Positions 52,434-61,670 of a stretch of DNA of 64,000 bases are shown piece after piece; positions within the stretch are counted from its first letter, which is position 1, and every line of letters begins with the position of its first letter. The notes below the pieces were generated by a model that was not told where the DNA came from, did no database searches, and was given only the letters and a program-made list of their open reading frames with translations. Origin of the DNA: Amarolinea aalborgensis (GTDB taxonomy: Bacteria > Chloroflexota > Anaerolineae > SSC4 > Amarolineaceae); contig NZ_UETR01000012.1 in the NCBI RefSeq assembly GCF_900491745.1, positions 62,001-126,000 on the forward strand, written 5' to 3'. The position numbers and the translations under genes were made by a program.

Positions 52434-54194
52434 CTACTCGGTCAGCACGGTGACGTAGAGGTAGCCGTTGTTGGCAAAGAGCAAGAAAAGGCGCTGTGCA
52501 CCCGCGGCGATGAGGCGCGGGTCTTCGGTGGGCACGGTGGAGAGGCGCACAGGAGCCTGGCGCAACGCGCCGGCCGCATCTAGCCGCGCCAGCCAGACGC
52601 CGGAGCCGCCCCAAATGACATCGCACTGACCGCTGCTGCTGCACGCCAGGTCTGGCACGGGCCAGGGCGAGACCTGCTCAGAAACGGTTGTCACGGCCTG
52701 CACTGCGCCGTTGGGCGCCAGGCGCGCCAGGCGCAGCGCCGTCGCTCCTGGATCGGGTGCGGGCGGCGGGTTCGGATAATCCTGCCATACGACCCACACC
52801 TGACCTGTGGCCGGGTTGAATGCCGCGCGCGGCTTCTCCTGCGCGCCAGGGGCCGCGTAGGTAACGGTGTTCGTCACGGACGCCGTCACACCGCTGCCGA
52901 GCACTTGGTGGTAAATGTCGAACGCCTCGTCCGCGCCAGTACCACTGCGATCATCGCTCCAAAATAAGTAATGCTGGCCGGCGTGATAGGCCATGGTCGC
53001 GTACTGCTGATAGCGCGGCGCGGGCGCATGCGGCGGCTGGCTATCCGTTGTCACCACGAAGTTCTCGCCTTCCAGGCGCAGGGTGCCGAAGAGATAGCCG
53101 AGCCATTGGCCGAATATCTCCTTGGCCGTTTCGGGCGGCCGCGGCGGGGTCATGCCCATGCGGTAGCGGTGATCGTGCCAGATAATGAGGTACTGATTGC
53201 TTTGTTCATCGTAGCTAATCACCGGCACCCACTGGCAATCTATGGCCGCGGCAATGACCAGCGGCGAGTCAATGAGCGCCCCATCCGCGCTGATGCGCTG
53301 CGCCTTGATGTCGTAACAGGTGTCGAACCAGTTGGATGGGGTCGCCAACGGGCTAACCTCCTGCCAGGCCACCAGGTATTCCTGCTGCTGCGGATTGTAC
53401 ACCACAAACGGCCACTGCGCATCCTGCACCGTGCGGTTGATCTCGATGTCCGCCGCGCCCAACGCCGTGCCATCGGCGCGCACCAGGCGGCCATAGATGT
53501 CGCCGTTGTTTTCCAGCCCATAACCCAAAACCCACTGCCGGCCGGGATCGTTGCGCTTATCTTGCCAGACAACCAAGAAACGATCGTGCTGACCGTCGTA
53601 AGCCGCATGTGGTTGGAAACGCGCCCAGGTTGGCGTGCCAGGATTGATGGCCGCCGCGGTTGGCACAGGGCCCGGCGTCCACGTCGGCGTAATCGTCGGC
53701 GTTGGCGTCGCACTCGGCGTTGGCGTCGCACTCGGCGTTGGCGTCGCACTCGGCGTCGGCGTCGCACTCGGCGTCGGCGTTGCACTTGGCGTCGGCGTCG
53801 CACTTGGCGTCGGCGTCGCACTTGGCGTCGGCGTTGCACTCGGCGTCGGCGTTGCACTCGGCGTCGGCGTTGCACTCAGCGTTGGCGTCGCACTCGGCGT
53901 CGGCGTCGCACTTGGCGTTGGCGTCGAGGTGCGCGTGGACGAAGGCGTTGCGGTTGGCGTCCGGGTGCGCGTGGACGAAGGCGTTGCGGTTGGCGTCGGG
54001 GTGCGCGTGGACGATGCCGTTGCGGTTGGCGTAGGCGTGGGGGATGGGGTTCGCGTACGCGTGGGCGTGGGCGTGGGGCCGACGTCCGCGCCATAAATCA
54101 ACGGGAGGAACCTGGTGTAAGTCGTCGCGGCGCTTTGGGGCGCCGTAATGACCAACAGCCCCAGGCAAAACACCGTCAGGAAGATATACCGCAT
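52434..54194 (-). CDS. Secreted protein with a Pro-Thr-rich tandem-repeat stalk
   Basis: A 586-residue exported protein. A signal peptide (MRYIFLTVFCLGLLVITAPQ) is followed by FLPLIYG, a segment common at the start of Chloroflexota surface proteins, then a stalk of about 140 residues rich in Thr, Pro and Ser with twelve consecutive SATPT(P/L) units. The C-terminal 390 residues contain repeated beta-strand patterns (AAYDGQHDRFLVVWQDKRND; FVVYNPQQQEYLVAWQEV; SYDEQSNQYLIIWHD; TGQVWVVWQDY) suggesting a beta-propeller of about five to six blades. A surface or extracellular binding role is likely. No sortase or dockerin motif is visible. Confidence 0.8.
   Translation of the reverse strand: MRYIFLTVFCLGLLVITAPQSAATTYTRFLPLIYGADVGPTPTPTRTRTPSPTPTPTATASSTRTPTPTATPSSTRTRTPTATPSSTRTSTPTPSATPTPSATPTLSATPTPSATPTPSATPTPSATPTPSATPTPSATPTPSATPTPSATPTPSATPTPSATPTPTITPTWTPGPVPTAAAINPGTPTWARFQPHAAYDGQHDRFLVVWQDKRNDPGRQWVLGYGLENNGDIYGRLVRADGTALGAADIEINRTVQDAQWPFVVYNPQQQEYLVAWQEVSPLATPSNWFDTCYDIKAQRISADGALIDSPLVIAAAIDCQWVPVISYDEQSNQYLIIWHDHRYRMGMTPPRPPETAKEIFGQWLGYLFGTLRLEGENFVVTTDSQPPHAPAPRYQQYATMAYHAGQHYLFWSDDRSGTGADEAFDIYHQVLGSGVTASVTNTVTYAAPGAQEKPRAAFNPATGQVWVVWQDYPNPPPAPDPGATALRLARLAPNGAVQAVTTVSEQVSPWPVPDLACSSSGQCDVIWGGSGVWLARLDAAGALRQAPVRLSTVPTEDPRLIAAGAQRLFLLFANNGYLYVTVLTE
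53701..53927. repeat. 18-bp tandem repeat encoding SATPTP units
   Basis: Twelve near-identical copies, plus-strand consensus GGCGTYGGCGTYGCACTY, with silent T/C differences at a few positions. Just beyond it (53932-54030) are three copies of a 36-bp unit containing GTGGACGAAGGCGTTGCGG. Open frames on the plus strand here (Val/Gly repeats) are by-products. Confidence 0.9.
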
Positions 54195-54307
54195 ACTTGA
54201 ATCAATGCCTACTGACGTAGGGGAGAGGGGGACAGATGGCGTTCTAGAAAAAGCAGCTTGATTTTACCACAGATTCACCAGGGCATGGAATGCCGTTCAG
54301 CAGTTCC

Positions 54308-55462
54308 TCAAGCCTCTGCGGTTATGACGCCGGCGCCAGCCTCCGCGCCGCTCAGGTAGATTTGCGGCGTCAACCCGGTGCGGCGCGGATATTCGTCGCG
54401 GATGGCATCCACGACGGCTTGCACGTGCTCCGTGAGCGCCAGACTCACTGTGCAGCCGCCAAACCCGGCGCCGGTGAGGCGAGATCCCAGGCAGCCCGGC
54501 GCGGCGCGCGCGATCTCCACCAGGGTGTCGAGCGCAGGGTGGCTGACCGCGTAAAGGTCGCGCAGGCTGACGTGCGATTTGTCCATGTCGAGGCCAAATG
54601 CCGCCACGTCGCCGCGCTGCAACGCGGCGACGCTGTGCAGCACGCGCGCATTCTCTTCAACCACGTGACGGCAGCGCTGCGCGACCAGCGGCGGCAAATC
54701 CGCCGCCAGGCGCTCGAACTGCGCGGGGTCTACGTCGCGCAGGGCTGTCACGCCGAGGCGCTGCGCGCCTTCTTCACACTGGGCGCGGCGCTCGTTGTAC
54801 GCGCTATCCACCAAACCGCGACGCACGCCGCTGTCCACAATGATAAACTGCACGCCGGTTGGCAGCGGCACCGCTTCGTAGGCCAGGCTGCGGCAGTCAA
54901 TCAACAGGGCATGTCCAGCCTGCCCCAGAGACGAAATGTACTGATCCATGATGCCGCACTTGACGCCTACAAAGTCATTTTCGGCAGTCTGACTCAGAAG
55001 TGCAGCCTGCACCGGGTCCACTGCCAGGTTGCCCAAGGCGCGGAAAGCAGTCACCGTCGCCAGTTCGGTTGCAGCCGACGAAGAGAGACCGGAACCAAGC
55101 GGCACATTACCTTCGATGACGGCATCGAAGCCTGTCAGTGTAAACCCTGCGTTTTGCAAAGCCCACGCCACACCGCGCAGGTAGTTACTCCATGCGGTTA
55201 TCTCCGTTTGCTGCAGATCGTCCAGGCTGAAGCGATCGGTCTGCTGAAAATTGAGCGAGAAAACGTGAACCTGCCGGTCGGCGCGCGGCGCCAGGGCCAG
55301 GCGCACATCGCGGTCAATCGCCATAGGCAGTACAAAACCTTCGTTATAATCGGTGTGCTCGCCGATCAAGTTGACCCGGCCAGGCGCGCGCACGAAAAAC
55401 GAGGGCGCACCGCCAAACTGAGCGCGGAACGCCTGACGCAGCGCCTCAATGCGTGATGACAT
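54308..55462 (-). CDS. galK: Galactokinase
   Basis: A 384-residue GHMP kinase that phosphorylates galactose to galactose 1-phosphate in the Leloir pathway. The galactokinase signature FFVRAPGRVNLIGEHTDYNE is at about residues 21-40, the ATP-binding loop NVPLGSGLSSSAATELATVT at about 114-133, the catalytic Asp in VGVKCGIMDQYISS, and motif 3 RLTGAGFGGCTVSLAL near the end. The full length and motif order match GalK. The other Leloir genes are not adjacent. It is divergent from fabF; the small plus-strand frame overlapping its start is not a gene. Confidence 0.96.
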   Translation of the reverse strand: MSSRIEALRQAFRAQFGGAPSFFVRAPGRVNLIGEHTDYNEGFVLPMAIDRDVRLALAPRADRQVHVFSLNFQQTDRFSLDDLQQTEITAWSNYLRGVAWALQNAGFTLTGFDAVIEGNVPLGSGLSSSAATELATVTAFRALGNLAVDPVQAALLSQTAENDFVGVKCGIMDQYISSLGQAGHALLIDCRSLAYEAVPLPTGVQFIIVDSGVRRGLVDSAYNERRAQCEEGAQRLGVTALRDVDPAQFERLAADLPPLVAQRCRHVVEENARVLHSVAALQRGDVAAFGLDMDKSHVSLRDLYAVSHPALDTLVEIARAAPGCLGSRLTGAGFGGCTVSLALTEHVQAVVDAIRDEYPRRTGLTPQIYLSGAEAGAGVITAEA

Positions 55463-55591
55463 GAAAACACCTCCTGCAAATGCTCTCCGGCTGAAGATCG
55501 AGCCAACCGGTCGTGAGTTCGCACAGCTATTTTACGTCGGAGCCTACAGGCTGGCAAGTATGGATGAGTTTTTCTTTTCTCCACAATCGGG

Positions 55592-55597
55592 TATAAT
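55592..55597 (+). promoter_or_regulatory. Putative -10 element of fabF
   Basis: A perfect TATAAT, 59 bases before the fabF start; the -35 position at 17-base spacing holds only TTTTTC, so the promoter may depend on other features. Confidence 0.5.
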
Positions 55598-55655
55598 GCA
55601 GCCTATAGTCAATTTTTCTGCAATCGTTTATGATATGAGAGAGGAGTATCACGGC

Positions 55656-56897
55656 ATGACACGTGTTTTTGTGACGGGAATGGGGGCGCTATCGGCCATT
55701 GGCAATGATGTGCCAACCTTCTGGCAGAACCTCCTGGCAGGCAAATCGGGCGCCGGCCCCATTACCGCTTTTGATGCCAGCGACCTGCCTGTGCGGATTG
55801 CCTGTGAAGTCAAGGACTTTGACCCCGGTCAGTTCATGGATCGCAAAACGGCCCGCCGCACCGCGCGGGCCATTCAATTGGCTGTGGCGGCAACCCGCCA
55901 GGCCTTGACCGACGCCAAGTTCGAAATTACCCCGGAGAATGGTGAACGCGTCGCGGTGTTGATGAACACGGGCGGCGGCGGCATCACCGAAATGGAGCCT
56001 GGCTCCATCGGCCTGGCGGAAAAGGGGCCGCGTTCCGTGGGGCCATTCCTCGTTCCCAATGTGATGTCCAACGCGGTGGCTTGCGTCGTCTCGATTGAAC
56101 TCGGCGCACGAGGCCCGATCATGACATCCACCGCAGCTTGCGCCAGCGGCAACTACGCCCTGATTGAAGGCTACAACTTGATTCAGCGCGATGAGGCCGA
56201 TGTCGTGATTGCGGGAGGCAGCGAGGCGGCCATGTCGCGGCTGACTATGTCGGCGTTTGCACGCATGGGACCGCTCTCGTCTCGCAACGATGATCCAGAG
56301 CATGCCTGTCGGCCGTTCGACAAGGAACGCGACGGATTCGTCTGTGGCGAAGGCGCCGGGGTCATGATCCTGGAGAGCGAAGCCCATGCCCAGGCGCGCG
56401 GCGCGCGGCTGATGGCCGAGGTGCGCGGCGGCCGCATCACCGGCGACGCGTATCATATCACCGCGCCCGAACCGAGCGGCGACGGGGCCGCGCGCGCCAT
56501 TCGCAACGCGATCAAGGCCGCGGGGCTAAAGCCGGAGGACATTGACCTCATCTACGCGCACGGGACCGGCACCGCGCTCAACGATGCGGTGGAAACCACG
56601 GCCATCAAGAAAGCGCTCGGCGAACACGCCTACAGCACGGCCGTCACCGCCACCAAGTCTATGATTGGTCATACGTTGGGCGCGGCTGGCGCACTGTCGG
56701 CCATTGGCGCGATCCTCAGCCTGTCGGAGGGCGTGATTCCACCCACGATCAACTACAGCGTACCAGACCCTGAATGTGACCTGGACTATGTGCCCGGTGT
56801 GGCCCGCTACAAGACCGTTCATCACGCGCTGGTCAACGCCTTTGGCTTCGGCGGCCAAAACGTCGTTGCGGTCCTCAGTCGGGTGAACGGCGCCTGA
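55656..56897 (+). CDS. fabF: 3-oxoacyl-[acyl-carrier-protein] synthase II (FabF)
   Basis: A 413-residue condensing enzyme that extends acyl-ACP chains with malonyl-ACP in fatty-acid synthesis. ATG 55656 is the start: GAGAGGAG lies nine bases upstream and the protein opens with the family's MTRVFVTGMGALSAIGN. The catalytic triad Cys-His-His is complete: STAACASGNYAL (Cys about 165), YAHGTGTALND (His about 305) and KSMIGHTLGAAG (His about 340), with the supporting Lys just before the last. No other fab genes are adjacent, so it is a stand-alone copy. KSII identity is preferred over a polyketide synthase given its size and context. Confidence 0.95.
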   Translation: MTRVFVTGMGALSAIGNDVPTFWQNLLAGKSGAGPITAFDASDLPVRIACEVKDFDPGQFMDRKTARRTARAIQLAVAATRQALTDAKFEITPENGERVAVLMNTGGGGITEMEPGSIGLAEKGPRSVGPFLVPNVMSNAVACVVSIELGARGPIMTSTAACASGNYALIEGYNLIQRDEADVVIAGGSEAAMSRLTMSAFARMGPLSSRNDDPEHACRPFDKERDGFVCGEGAGVMILESEAHAQARGARLMAEVRGGRITGDAYHITAPEPSGDGAARAIRNAIKAAGLKPEDIDLIYAHGTGTALNDAVETTAIKKALGEHAYSTAVTATKSMIGHTLGAAGALSAIGAILSLSEGVIPPTINYSVPDPECDLDYVPGVARYKTVHHALVNAFGFGGQNVVAVLSRVNGA

Positions 56898-57053
56898 GTC
56901 CCCCACCTTCAGTTCTGCTGCAAAAGGCGATGGCCCCCAATGCCATCGCCTTTCGCTTTCAGAGCGCTGCGCTAACCAGCCGCGCGCGGAGACAGCCATG
57001 AATCATTCGACGGGGACTGGAATGATGCCCGTACGTGCTTGTGCAGACCAGCC

Positions 57054-58460
57054 ATGACCTTGCTGCCGCCCCAGGCTTTTCTTGACGCCTTGGCGCCTCT
57101 GTTGGGCGCAGAATGGGACGCGTTTGCAGCGACCTATGCGCAGCCTCCGGTCATGGGGCTGCGCGTGAATACCCTCAAGCTGCCGGCCTCTGCGTTGCGC
57201 CAGCGCCTTGCGCCGCTCAACCTGGAGCCGGTGCCGTGGTGCCAGTCTGGTTTCTACGTGAACGCCGACGCGGCCGCACGAGCGGGCTTGCGGTTGGGAA
57301 AATCTCCTCTACATGCGGCCGGCCTTTATTATCTGCAAGACCCCAGCGCCATGGCCGCGGCCGCAGCGCTGGCGCCGCAGCCTGGGGAGCGCGTCCTCGA
57401 TCTGTGCGCGGCCCCCGGCGGCAAGTCCACGCACCTGGCCGCGCAGATGAAAAACCAGGGCTTGCTCGTCGCCAATGAGATGGTTTCCGGTCGCGCGGCC
57501 ATTGTGGCCGAAAACCTGGAACGCTGGGGAGTGCGCCACGCAATCGTGACCAATGAAACGCCCAACCGCCTGGCGGCGCGCTGGCCGGGTGTGTTCGACT
57601 GTGTGTTGGTTGACGCGCCTTGTTCGGGCGAAGGCATGTTTCGGCGTCTGCTGGCCGACGGCGCGCGCGTCCAATGGAGCGCGGCGCAAGTCAGCGGCTG
57701 TGCGCTGCGTCAGAGTGATATCCTGCAGGCGGCGGCCGAGCTGCTGCGCCCCGGCGGCCGCCTGGTCTACAGCACCTGCACATTCAACCTGGAAGAAAAT
57801 GAACGCGTCATTGCGCGTTTTCTGCAAGACCGGAGCGACTTTGAGTTGGCAGCCTTACCCGGCGCGCCCGGTTGGGCGCCAGGGCTTGGCCCGCTTGCCG
57901 GGCATCCGGGGATCGCGCGGCTGTGGCCGCAGCAGGCCGTGGGGGAAGGGCATTTCCTGGCGCATCTGCAGCGTCATCCTGCAGCGAGCTCCCGCGCACC
58001 CATGCCGCGGCCGCGCCGCGCCCTGCGCGTGGATCGGGCAGCGCAGCGAGCGTGGGACGCTTTTTGCGCAGCCAACCTGGTGATGAAGCCGTCAGGGGCG
58101 CTGCTACAAACCGGAACCTACCTGTACCAGGCGCCGGAGACCGCTCTGGACATGGAGGGTTTGCGCGTACTGCGGCCAGGTTGGTGGCTGGGCGACGTGC
58201 GCGGCGAGCGTCTGGAACCGAGTCATGCCCTGGCGTTGGGGCTGACGCATGCCGATTTCCAACGCACCTTGAACTTGCCGCCCGATGATCCAGCGGTGCT
58301 GGCTTACCTGCACGGGGAAACGCTGACCGCAGACGGCGCGGCCGGGTGGCTGGGGGTCTGTGTTGATTCGTTTCCGTTGGGTTGGGGCAAACGGGGCGGC
58401 GCGGTGGTGAAAAACCATTACCCCAAAGGGCTGCGGGTTCAAAGCGCTGTTCGTGATTGA
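57054..58460 (+). CDS. RsmB/RsmF-family m5C RNA methyltransferase
   Basis: A 468-residue SAM-dependent RNA cytosine-5 methyltransferase. An N-terminal PUA-like/NusB-less domain with MGLRVNTLKLPASALRQRL leads to the Rossmann core with motif I VLDLCAAPGGKSTHLAAQM (about 107-125). The two motif cysteines are in LVDAPCSGEGMFRR (catalytic/release Cys about 187) and YSTCTFNLEENERVI (about 240). The C-terminal 180 residues, with KPSGALLQTGTYLYQAP and VDSFPLGWGKRGGAVVKNHY, resemble the PUA domain of RsmF (YebU), so m5C1407 of 16S rRNA is the likeliest target, but RsmB-type activity cannot be excluded. Confidence 0.9.
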   Translation: MTLLPPQAFLDALAPLLGAEWDAFAATYAQPPVMGLRVNTLKLPASALRQRLAPLNLEPVPWCQSGFYVNADAAARAGLRLGKSPLHAAGLYYLQDPSAMAAAAALAPQPGERVLDLCAAPGGKSTHLAAQMKNQGLLVANEMVSGRAAIVAENLERWGVRHAIVTNETPNRLAARWPGVFDCVLVDAPCSGEGMFRRLLADGARVQWSAAQVSGCALRQSDILQAAAELLRPGGRLVYSTCTFNLEENERVIARFLQDRSDFELAALPGAPGWAPGLGPLAGHPGIARLWPQQAVGEGHFLAHLQRHPAASSRAPMPRPRRALRVDRAAQRAWDAFCAANLVMKPSGALLQTGTYLYQAPETALDMEGLRVLRPGWWLGDVRGERLEPSHALALGLTHADFQRTLNLPPDDPAVLAYLHGETLTADGAAGWLGVCVDSFPLGWGKRGGAVVKNHYPKGLRVQSAVRD

Positions 58461-58563
58461 TCACGTGAATCGTGACAACTTTTTTCTATTCACCATGCCC
58501 GCCCGTGTTCCGAAGGGTTGGCTATGCGCTGCATTGGGAACGGCTGCCAGCCGGCAACCTGGC

Positions 58564-58591
58564 TTGACGGCAGGGCCGATTGGACTACAAT
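58564..58591 (+). promoter_or_regulatory. Sigma70-like promoter of the divergent-PAP2 gene
   Basis: TTGACG, 16-base spacer, TACAAT; the gene start is 55 bases downstream of the -10. This is one of the best-matching promoters in the window. Confidence 0.6.
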
Positions 58592-58646
58592 GCAAGCGCT
58601 GCACCGCGCGTCGGGCAAAAGACTGAGCGAAATCGGGCAGCGAACC

Positions 58647-59189
58647 ATGGATCCGCACAAGGCAAAGGAGTTAGCCACGACACTTTCTGACAACCTGGCC
58701 GGCGTGTTGCATAACGATATTTTACTGACGGTGATCTGCGCCTGGCTGGCGGCGCAAGTCATCAAGGCAGCGATCGAGTTCAGATTCAAGCGCCGCATTA
58801 CGTGGCGTGTCCTCTTCGGCATGGGCGGCATGCCCAGTTCCCATTCTGCATCCGTTACGTCGCTGAGCACAGCCGTAGGGCTGCACGTCGGCTTTGACAG
58901 CGCCCTGTTTGCCGTGGCCGCCATCCTCGCGGCGATTGTCATGACCGACGCTGCGGGCGTGCGTCGTGCGGCCGGTCGTCATGCCAGCGTTCTCAACTGG
59001 CTCCTATCTGATTTTACCGATGAAGAACAAGCCGCTGAAAAGGACGCGGATGAAGAACAGGCCCCTGCCCCCGAAATGAACATTCCGCTGCCCTTGCAAG
59101 AACTGCTCGGTCATACGCCCGCGCAGGTCGTCGTGGGTGGACTGCTGGGGATTCTGACGGCGATCGTCTACTACGCCCTGGTGAAGTAG
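58647..59189 (+). CDS. Divergent PAP2-family membrane protein (DUF212)
   Basis: A 180-residue membrane protein of the divergent phosphatidic-acid-phosphatase (DUF212) family. ATG 58647 (MDPHKAKELATTLSDN) is chosen because upstream in-frame ATGs lie before the promoter. The family core is present: NDILLTVICAWLAAQVIKAA, then the phosphatase-like GGMPSSHSASVTSLSTAV with Ser/His, and AIVMTDAAGVRRAAGRHASV carrying the distal Arg/His. A Glu/Asp-rich insert (about 130-150) precedes the last helix. It probably hydrolyses a lipid phosphate, though activity in this family is unproven. Convergent with the transglycosylase gene. Confidence 0.9.
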   Translation: MDPHKAKELATTLSDNLAGVLHNDILLTVICAWLAAQVIKAAIEFRFKRRITWRVLFGMGGMPSSHSASVTSLSTAVGLHVGFDSALFAVAAILAAIVMTDAAGVRRAAGRHASVLNWLLSDFTDEEQAAEKDADEEQAPAPEMNIPLPLQELLGHTPAQVVVGGLLGILTAIVYYALVK

Positions 59190-59202
59190 CATTTCACACG
59201 AG

Positions 59203-59236
59203 AAACCCGACTTCTGCGAGAAGCCGGGTTTGTTTT
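59203..59236 (+). terminator. Terminator between convergent genes
   Basis: AAACCCGACTTCT pairs with AGAAGCCGGGTTT (one G-T pair) around GCG, followed by GTTTT. It ends the divergent-PAP2 transcript and resembles the hairpin at 37284-37322. Confidence 0.8.
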
Positions 59237-59240
59237 GGCG

Positions 59241-61670
59241 TCAGCGTGAACCGTACAACCGGGTGTAGTGTGCAAAATGGGTAGTAATCAGGCTCAAGTA
59301 TGAGCGCGGCTCCGTGATGGAGATCGTTTCAAAGAAGAGATCGTCATCTGCGCCGCTGCGTTCACGCCAGATCTTGGCGTTGCCCGGCCCGGCGTTGTAC
59401 CCGGCCAGCGCCGTAGCGGTGCTGCCGTTGGCGGCGCGCAGGCCGCGCATCGTGTAAAAAGCCCCGAACTTGACACTGATCCAGGGCCGGTAAAGATCGC
59501 TCTCATGAAAATCGGCGAATCCCAACTCGCCAGCAATCCAGCGGCCGGTGCTTGGAATGACCTGCATCAAACCGCGGGCCGCCGCCGAGCTTTCCGCGCC
59601 TGGCTCGAACAAGCTCTCTTGCCGAATCATGGCGTAAATTAGCATCGGATCGAGGCCAAAGCGCGCCGCCTCCTCAGTCACCACGTCCTCGAAATACGTG
59701 GGATAGGCCAGGCGCTGGATGAAAAGCGGGGCTGCGCTGACCAGTTTATTCGGCGCCAGGGCGATCACGCGCGCCGCGCTGATCACGCTCAGGCGATACG
59801 TGCCCAGTTCCTCGAACGCAACCGCCAGTTGATACACCAACAGCGGGTCATTCCAGTAACGCGCCCGCACCAGTTCTAGGGCCTCCAACGCCGGCCCACG
59901 CAGGCGGAGATCCAGGTAGGCCTGGCCGCGCTGCCAATCGCGATCGCTGCGGATGCGCTGATCCAGGCTGGTCAGGTCAGTCGCCGCACTGCCGGTCTTG
60001 ATCCACGTGCGTAACCAACGTTCGGCAAAAGCCTGGCTGCCGTCGTCGCCCTGGCCTGCCCGCGTGGCTTCTCCGTTCAGCGGCGGTATCACAGTGAGCG
60101 GTAGCCCAGCTTGCAAGGCAAGGGCGCGTGCCCGCAGGCCAGCATAGCTCTCCGGCGCTTGGGCAATCAAGGTCTGCCAGGCGGCTGCGGCGTCGCCGCG
60201 TTTGCGCTGCGCCAACAGCCCTTTGCCCAGCCACAGGCGCATCATGGGCGCGTCGGATGCCGAGGGATACGCCTTGAGGCCACGCTGCCAAAGCGTCAAC
60301 GCCGCGCTGATCTCATTGAGGCGATAGCGATTGATGCCCGCGCGCAGGAGGGCATTCGCCGCGGCCTGGTGCTTGGGGAAAGAATCAGCCAGCAGCGTTT
60401 GGTAGGACGCCGCGCTGCGGTAATCCTCGTTGCGCTCGAGCTGACGCGCCAGTTCAACAAGAACGGTGGGCGTCTGGGTATGATCGGGATAGCGCTGCAC
60501 GAAGTCGCGCAAGGTGGCGATGGCCCCGGCGCGGTTATTCGCAAAGCGCTGCGTCTCGGCCTTGCCCAACCACGCGCTTGCCCAGGCTGGATCGTCCGGG
60601 TAGGAAGTAAGCAGGCGATCCCAGGTCTCCAGCGCGCGTGGATAGTCTTCCAAACCCTGGTACGAGCGCGCGATCAGCGCCAGGGCTTCGCCGCGCCGCT
60701 GACCGGGCTGACCGTCCAAAAAAGCGTTGAGGGCATTGATCGCTGGTGTGTAGGCGACGTTGTCGTAGTCTACCTGTCCACGGGTAAAGGGATCCACCGG
60801 CAGGTCATTGTCTACCAGGCGGATCAAAGCCTGATAGGCGTAACGGCTGCGTGGGGCCAGTGCGATAGCATCGCGCCAGTGCTTCTCGGCGGCGGCCTGC
60901 TGGCCCACGTTCCAGGCGGCGTCGCCAGCCAGCGCGTGTATTTCAGCCTGGTAAGGCGCATTTTGCGCGACCGTCAGAATCGCCTCATACTGCGCCAGCG
61001 CGCCCGCATGATCGGCGCGCGCCGTCGCATACGCGGCCCACTGTTCACGCGCGGCCAACGCCAGCACGCGACTAGGCGCGGCGCTCACTGCGGCCTGATA
61101 CGCCGCCGCCGCGGCAGCCGGCTCCTGCAACCCGGCCGCCACTTCAGCCAGGCGCCTGTGCACATCGTACGCCAACCAGGGCGAACCACTCTGCAAATAG
61201 GTCTGATACGCGCTGCGCGCAGCTTCCCACTCCTGCAGCGCCTGGTGCGCCTGACCCAAGTGGAACTGCGCGGCGGCGCGGCGGGGGTTCGAGTCTGCGC
61301 GGCGCAGAAAATCCTCGAAGGTCGTAATGGCTTCGCTGTAGAGACCATCTGCCTGGTAACTTTCGCCCAGAGCAAAAGCCGCGTCCGCCGCCTGGGGATC
61401 TGCGGGCGCCCGCGCCAAAAAACTGGCGAAAGCCGCGCGGGCCGCGGCGTGATTGCCGTTGTGCTGCTGGCGCAGGCCCTCGCGCAGCAAGTCGGCCGGG
61501 GCAAGGGACGCTGGCGTATGCGTGGGCGTGGGCGTGGGGGTAGGCGTCAACGCCAGCGGCGCGGCCAATAGGGAGGATGGCATAAGCCAGGCGCTGAGTA
61601 GAACGATGACCGTGGCGCCAAAGCAGGACCAGCGCAGCAGCCGAGGGGGTAGGTGCGATTGAGTCTTCAC
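59241..61670 (-). CDS. Soluble/lipid-side lytic transglycosylase with TPR repeats
   Basis: An 809-residue exported murein transglycosylase. GTG 61670 is the start: AGGAGA lies seven bases before it, whereas the upstream frame has none. A signal peptide (LLRWSCFGATVIVLLSAWLM) is followed by a short TPTPTPTPTHTPA linker, then a long alpha-helical region of TPR-type repeats (about 60-620). The C-terminal SLT domain opens EEAARFGLDPMLIYAMIRQE with catalytic Glu in RQESLFEPGAES, then ARGLMQVIPSTGRW and ALAGYNAGPGNAKIW. It is the Slt70 arrangement. It cleaves peptidoglycan between MurNAc and GlcNAc. Confidence 0.93.
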   Translation of the reverse strand: MKTQSHLPPRLLRWSCFGATVIVLLSAWLMPSSLLAAPLALTPTPTPTPTHTPASLAPADLLREGLRQQHNGNHAAARAAFASFLARAPADPQAADAAFALGESYQADGLYSEAITTFEDFLRRADSNPRRAAAQFHLGQAHQALQEWEAARSAYQTYLQSGSPWLAYDVHRRLAEVAAGLQEPAAAAAAYQAAVSAAPSRVLALAAREQWAAYATARADHAGALAQYEAILTVAQNAPYQAEIHALAGDAAWNVGQQAAAEKHWRDAIALAPRSRYAYQALIRLVDNDLPVDPFTRGQVDYDNVAYTPAINALNAFLDGQPGQRRGEALALIARSYQGLEDYPRALETWDRLLTSYPDDPAWASAWLGKAETQRFANNRAGAIATLRDFVQRYPDHTQTPTVLVELARQLERNEDYRSAASYQTLLADSFPKHQAAANALLRAGINRYRLNEISAALTLWQRGLKAYPSASDAPMMRLWLGKGLLAQRKRGDAAAAWQTLIAQAPESYAGLRARALALQAGLPLTVIPPLNGEATRAGQGDDGSQAFAERWLRTWIKTGSAATDLTSLDQRIRSDRDWQRGQAYLDLRLRGPALEALELVRARYWNDPLLVYQLAVAFEELGTYRLSVISAARVIALAPNKLVSAAPLFIQRLAYPTYFEDVVTEEAARFGLDPMLIYAMIRQESLFEPGAESSAAARGLMQVIPSTGRWIAGELGFADFHESDLYRPWISVKFGAFYTMRGLRAANGSTATALAGYNAGPGNAKIWRERSGADDDLFFETISITEPRSYLSLITTHFAHYTRLYGSR

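Noticed and set aside
53701..54030. Regularly spaced repeats considered as a CRISPR array
   Set aside because: Units are contiguous without unique spacers and keep the reading frame of a Pro-Thr-rich protein.
53635..54096. Plus-strand open frame encoding a long Val-Gly repeat (GVGVALGVGV)
   Set aside because: It is the reverse strand of the SATPTP repeat in the secreted protein; there is no ribosome site and the real gene has a signal peptide and domain structure.
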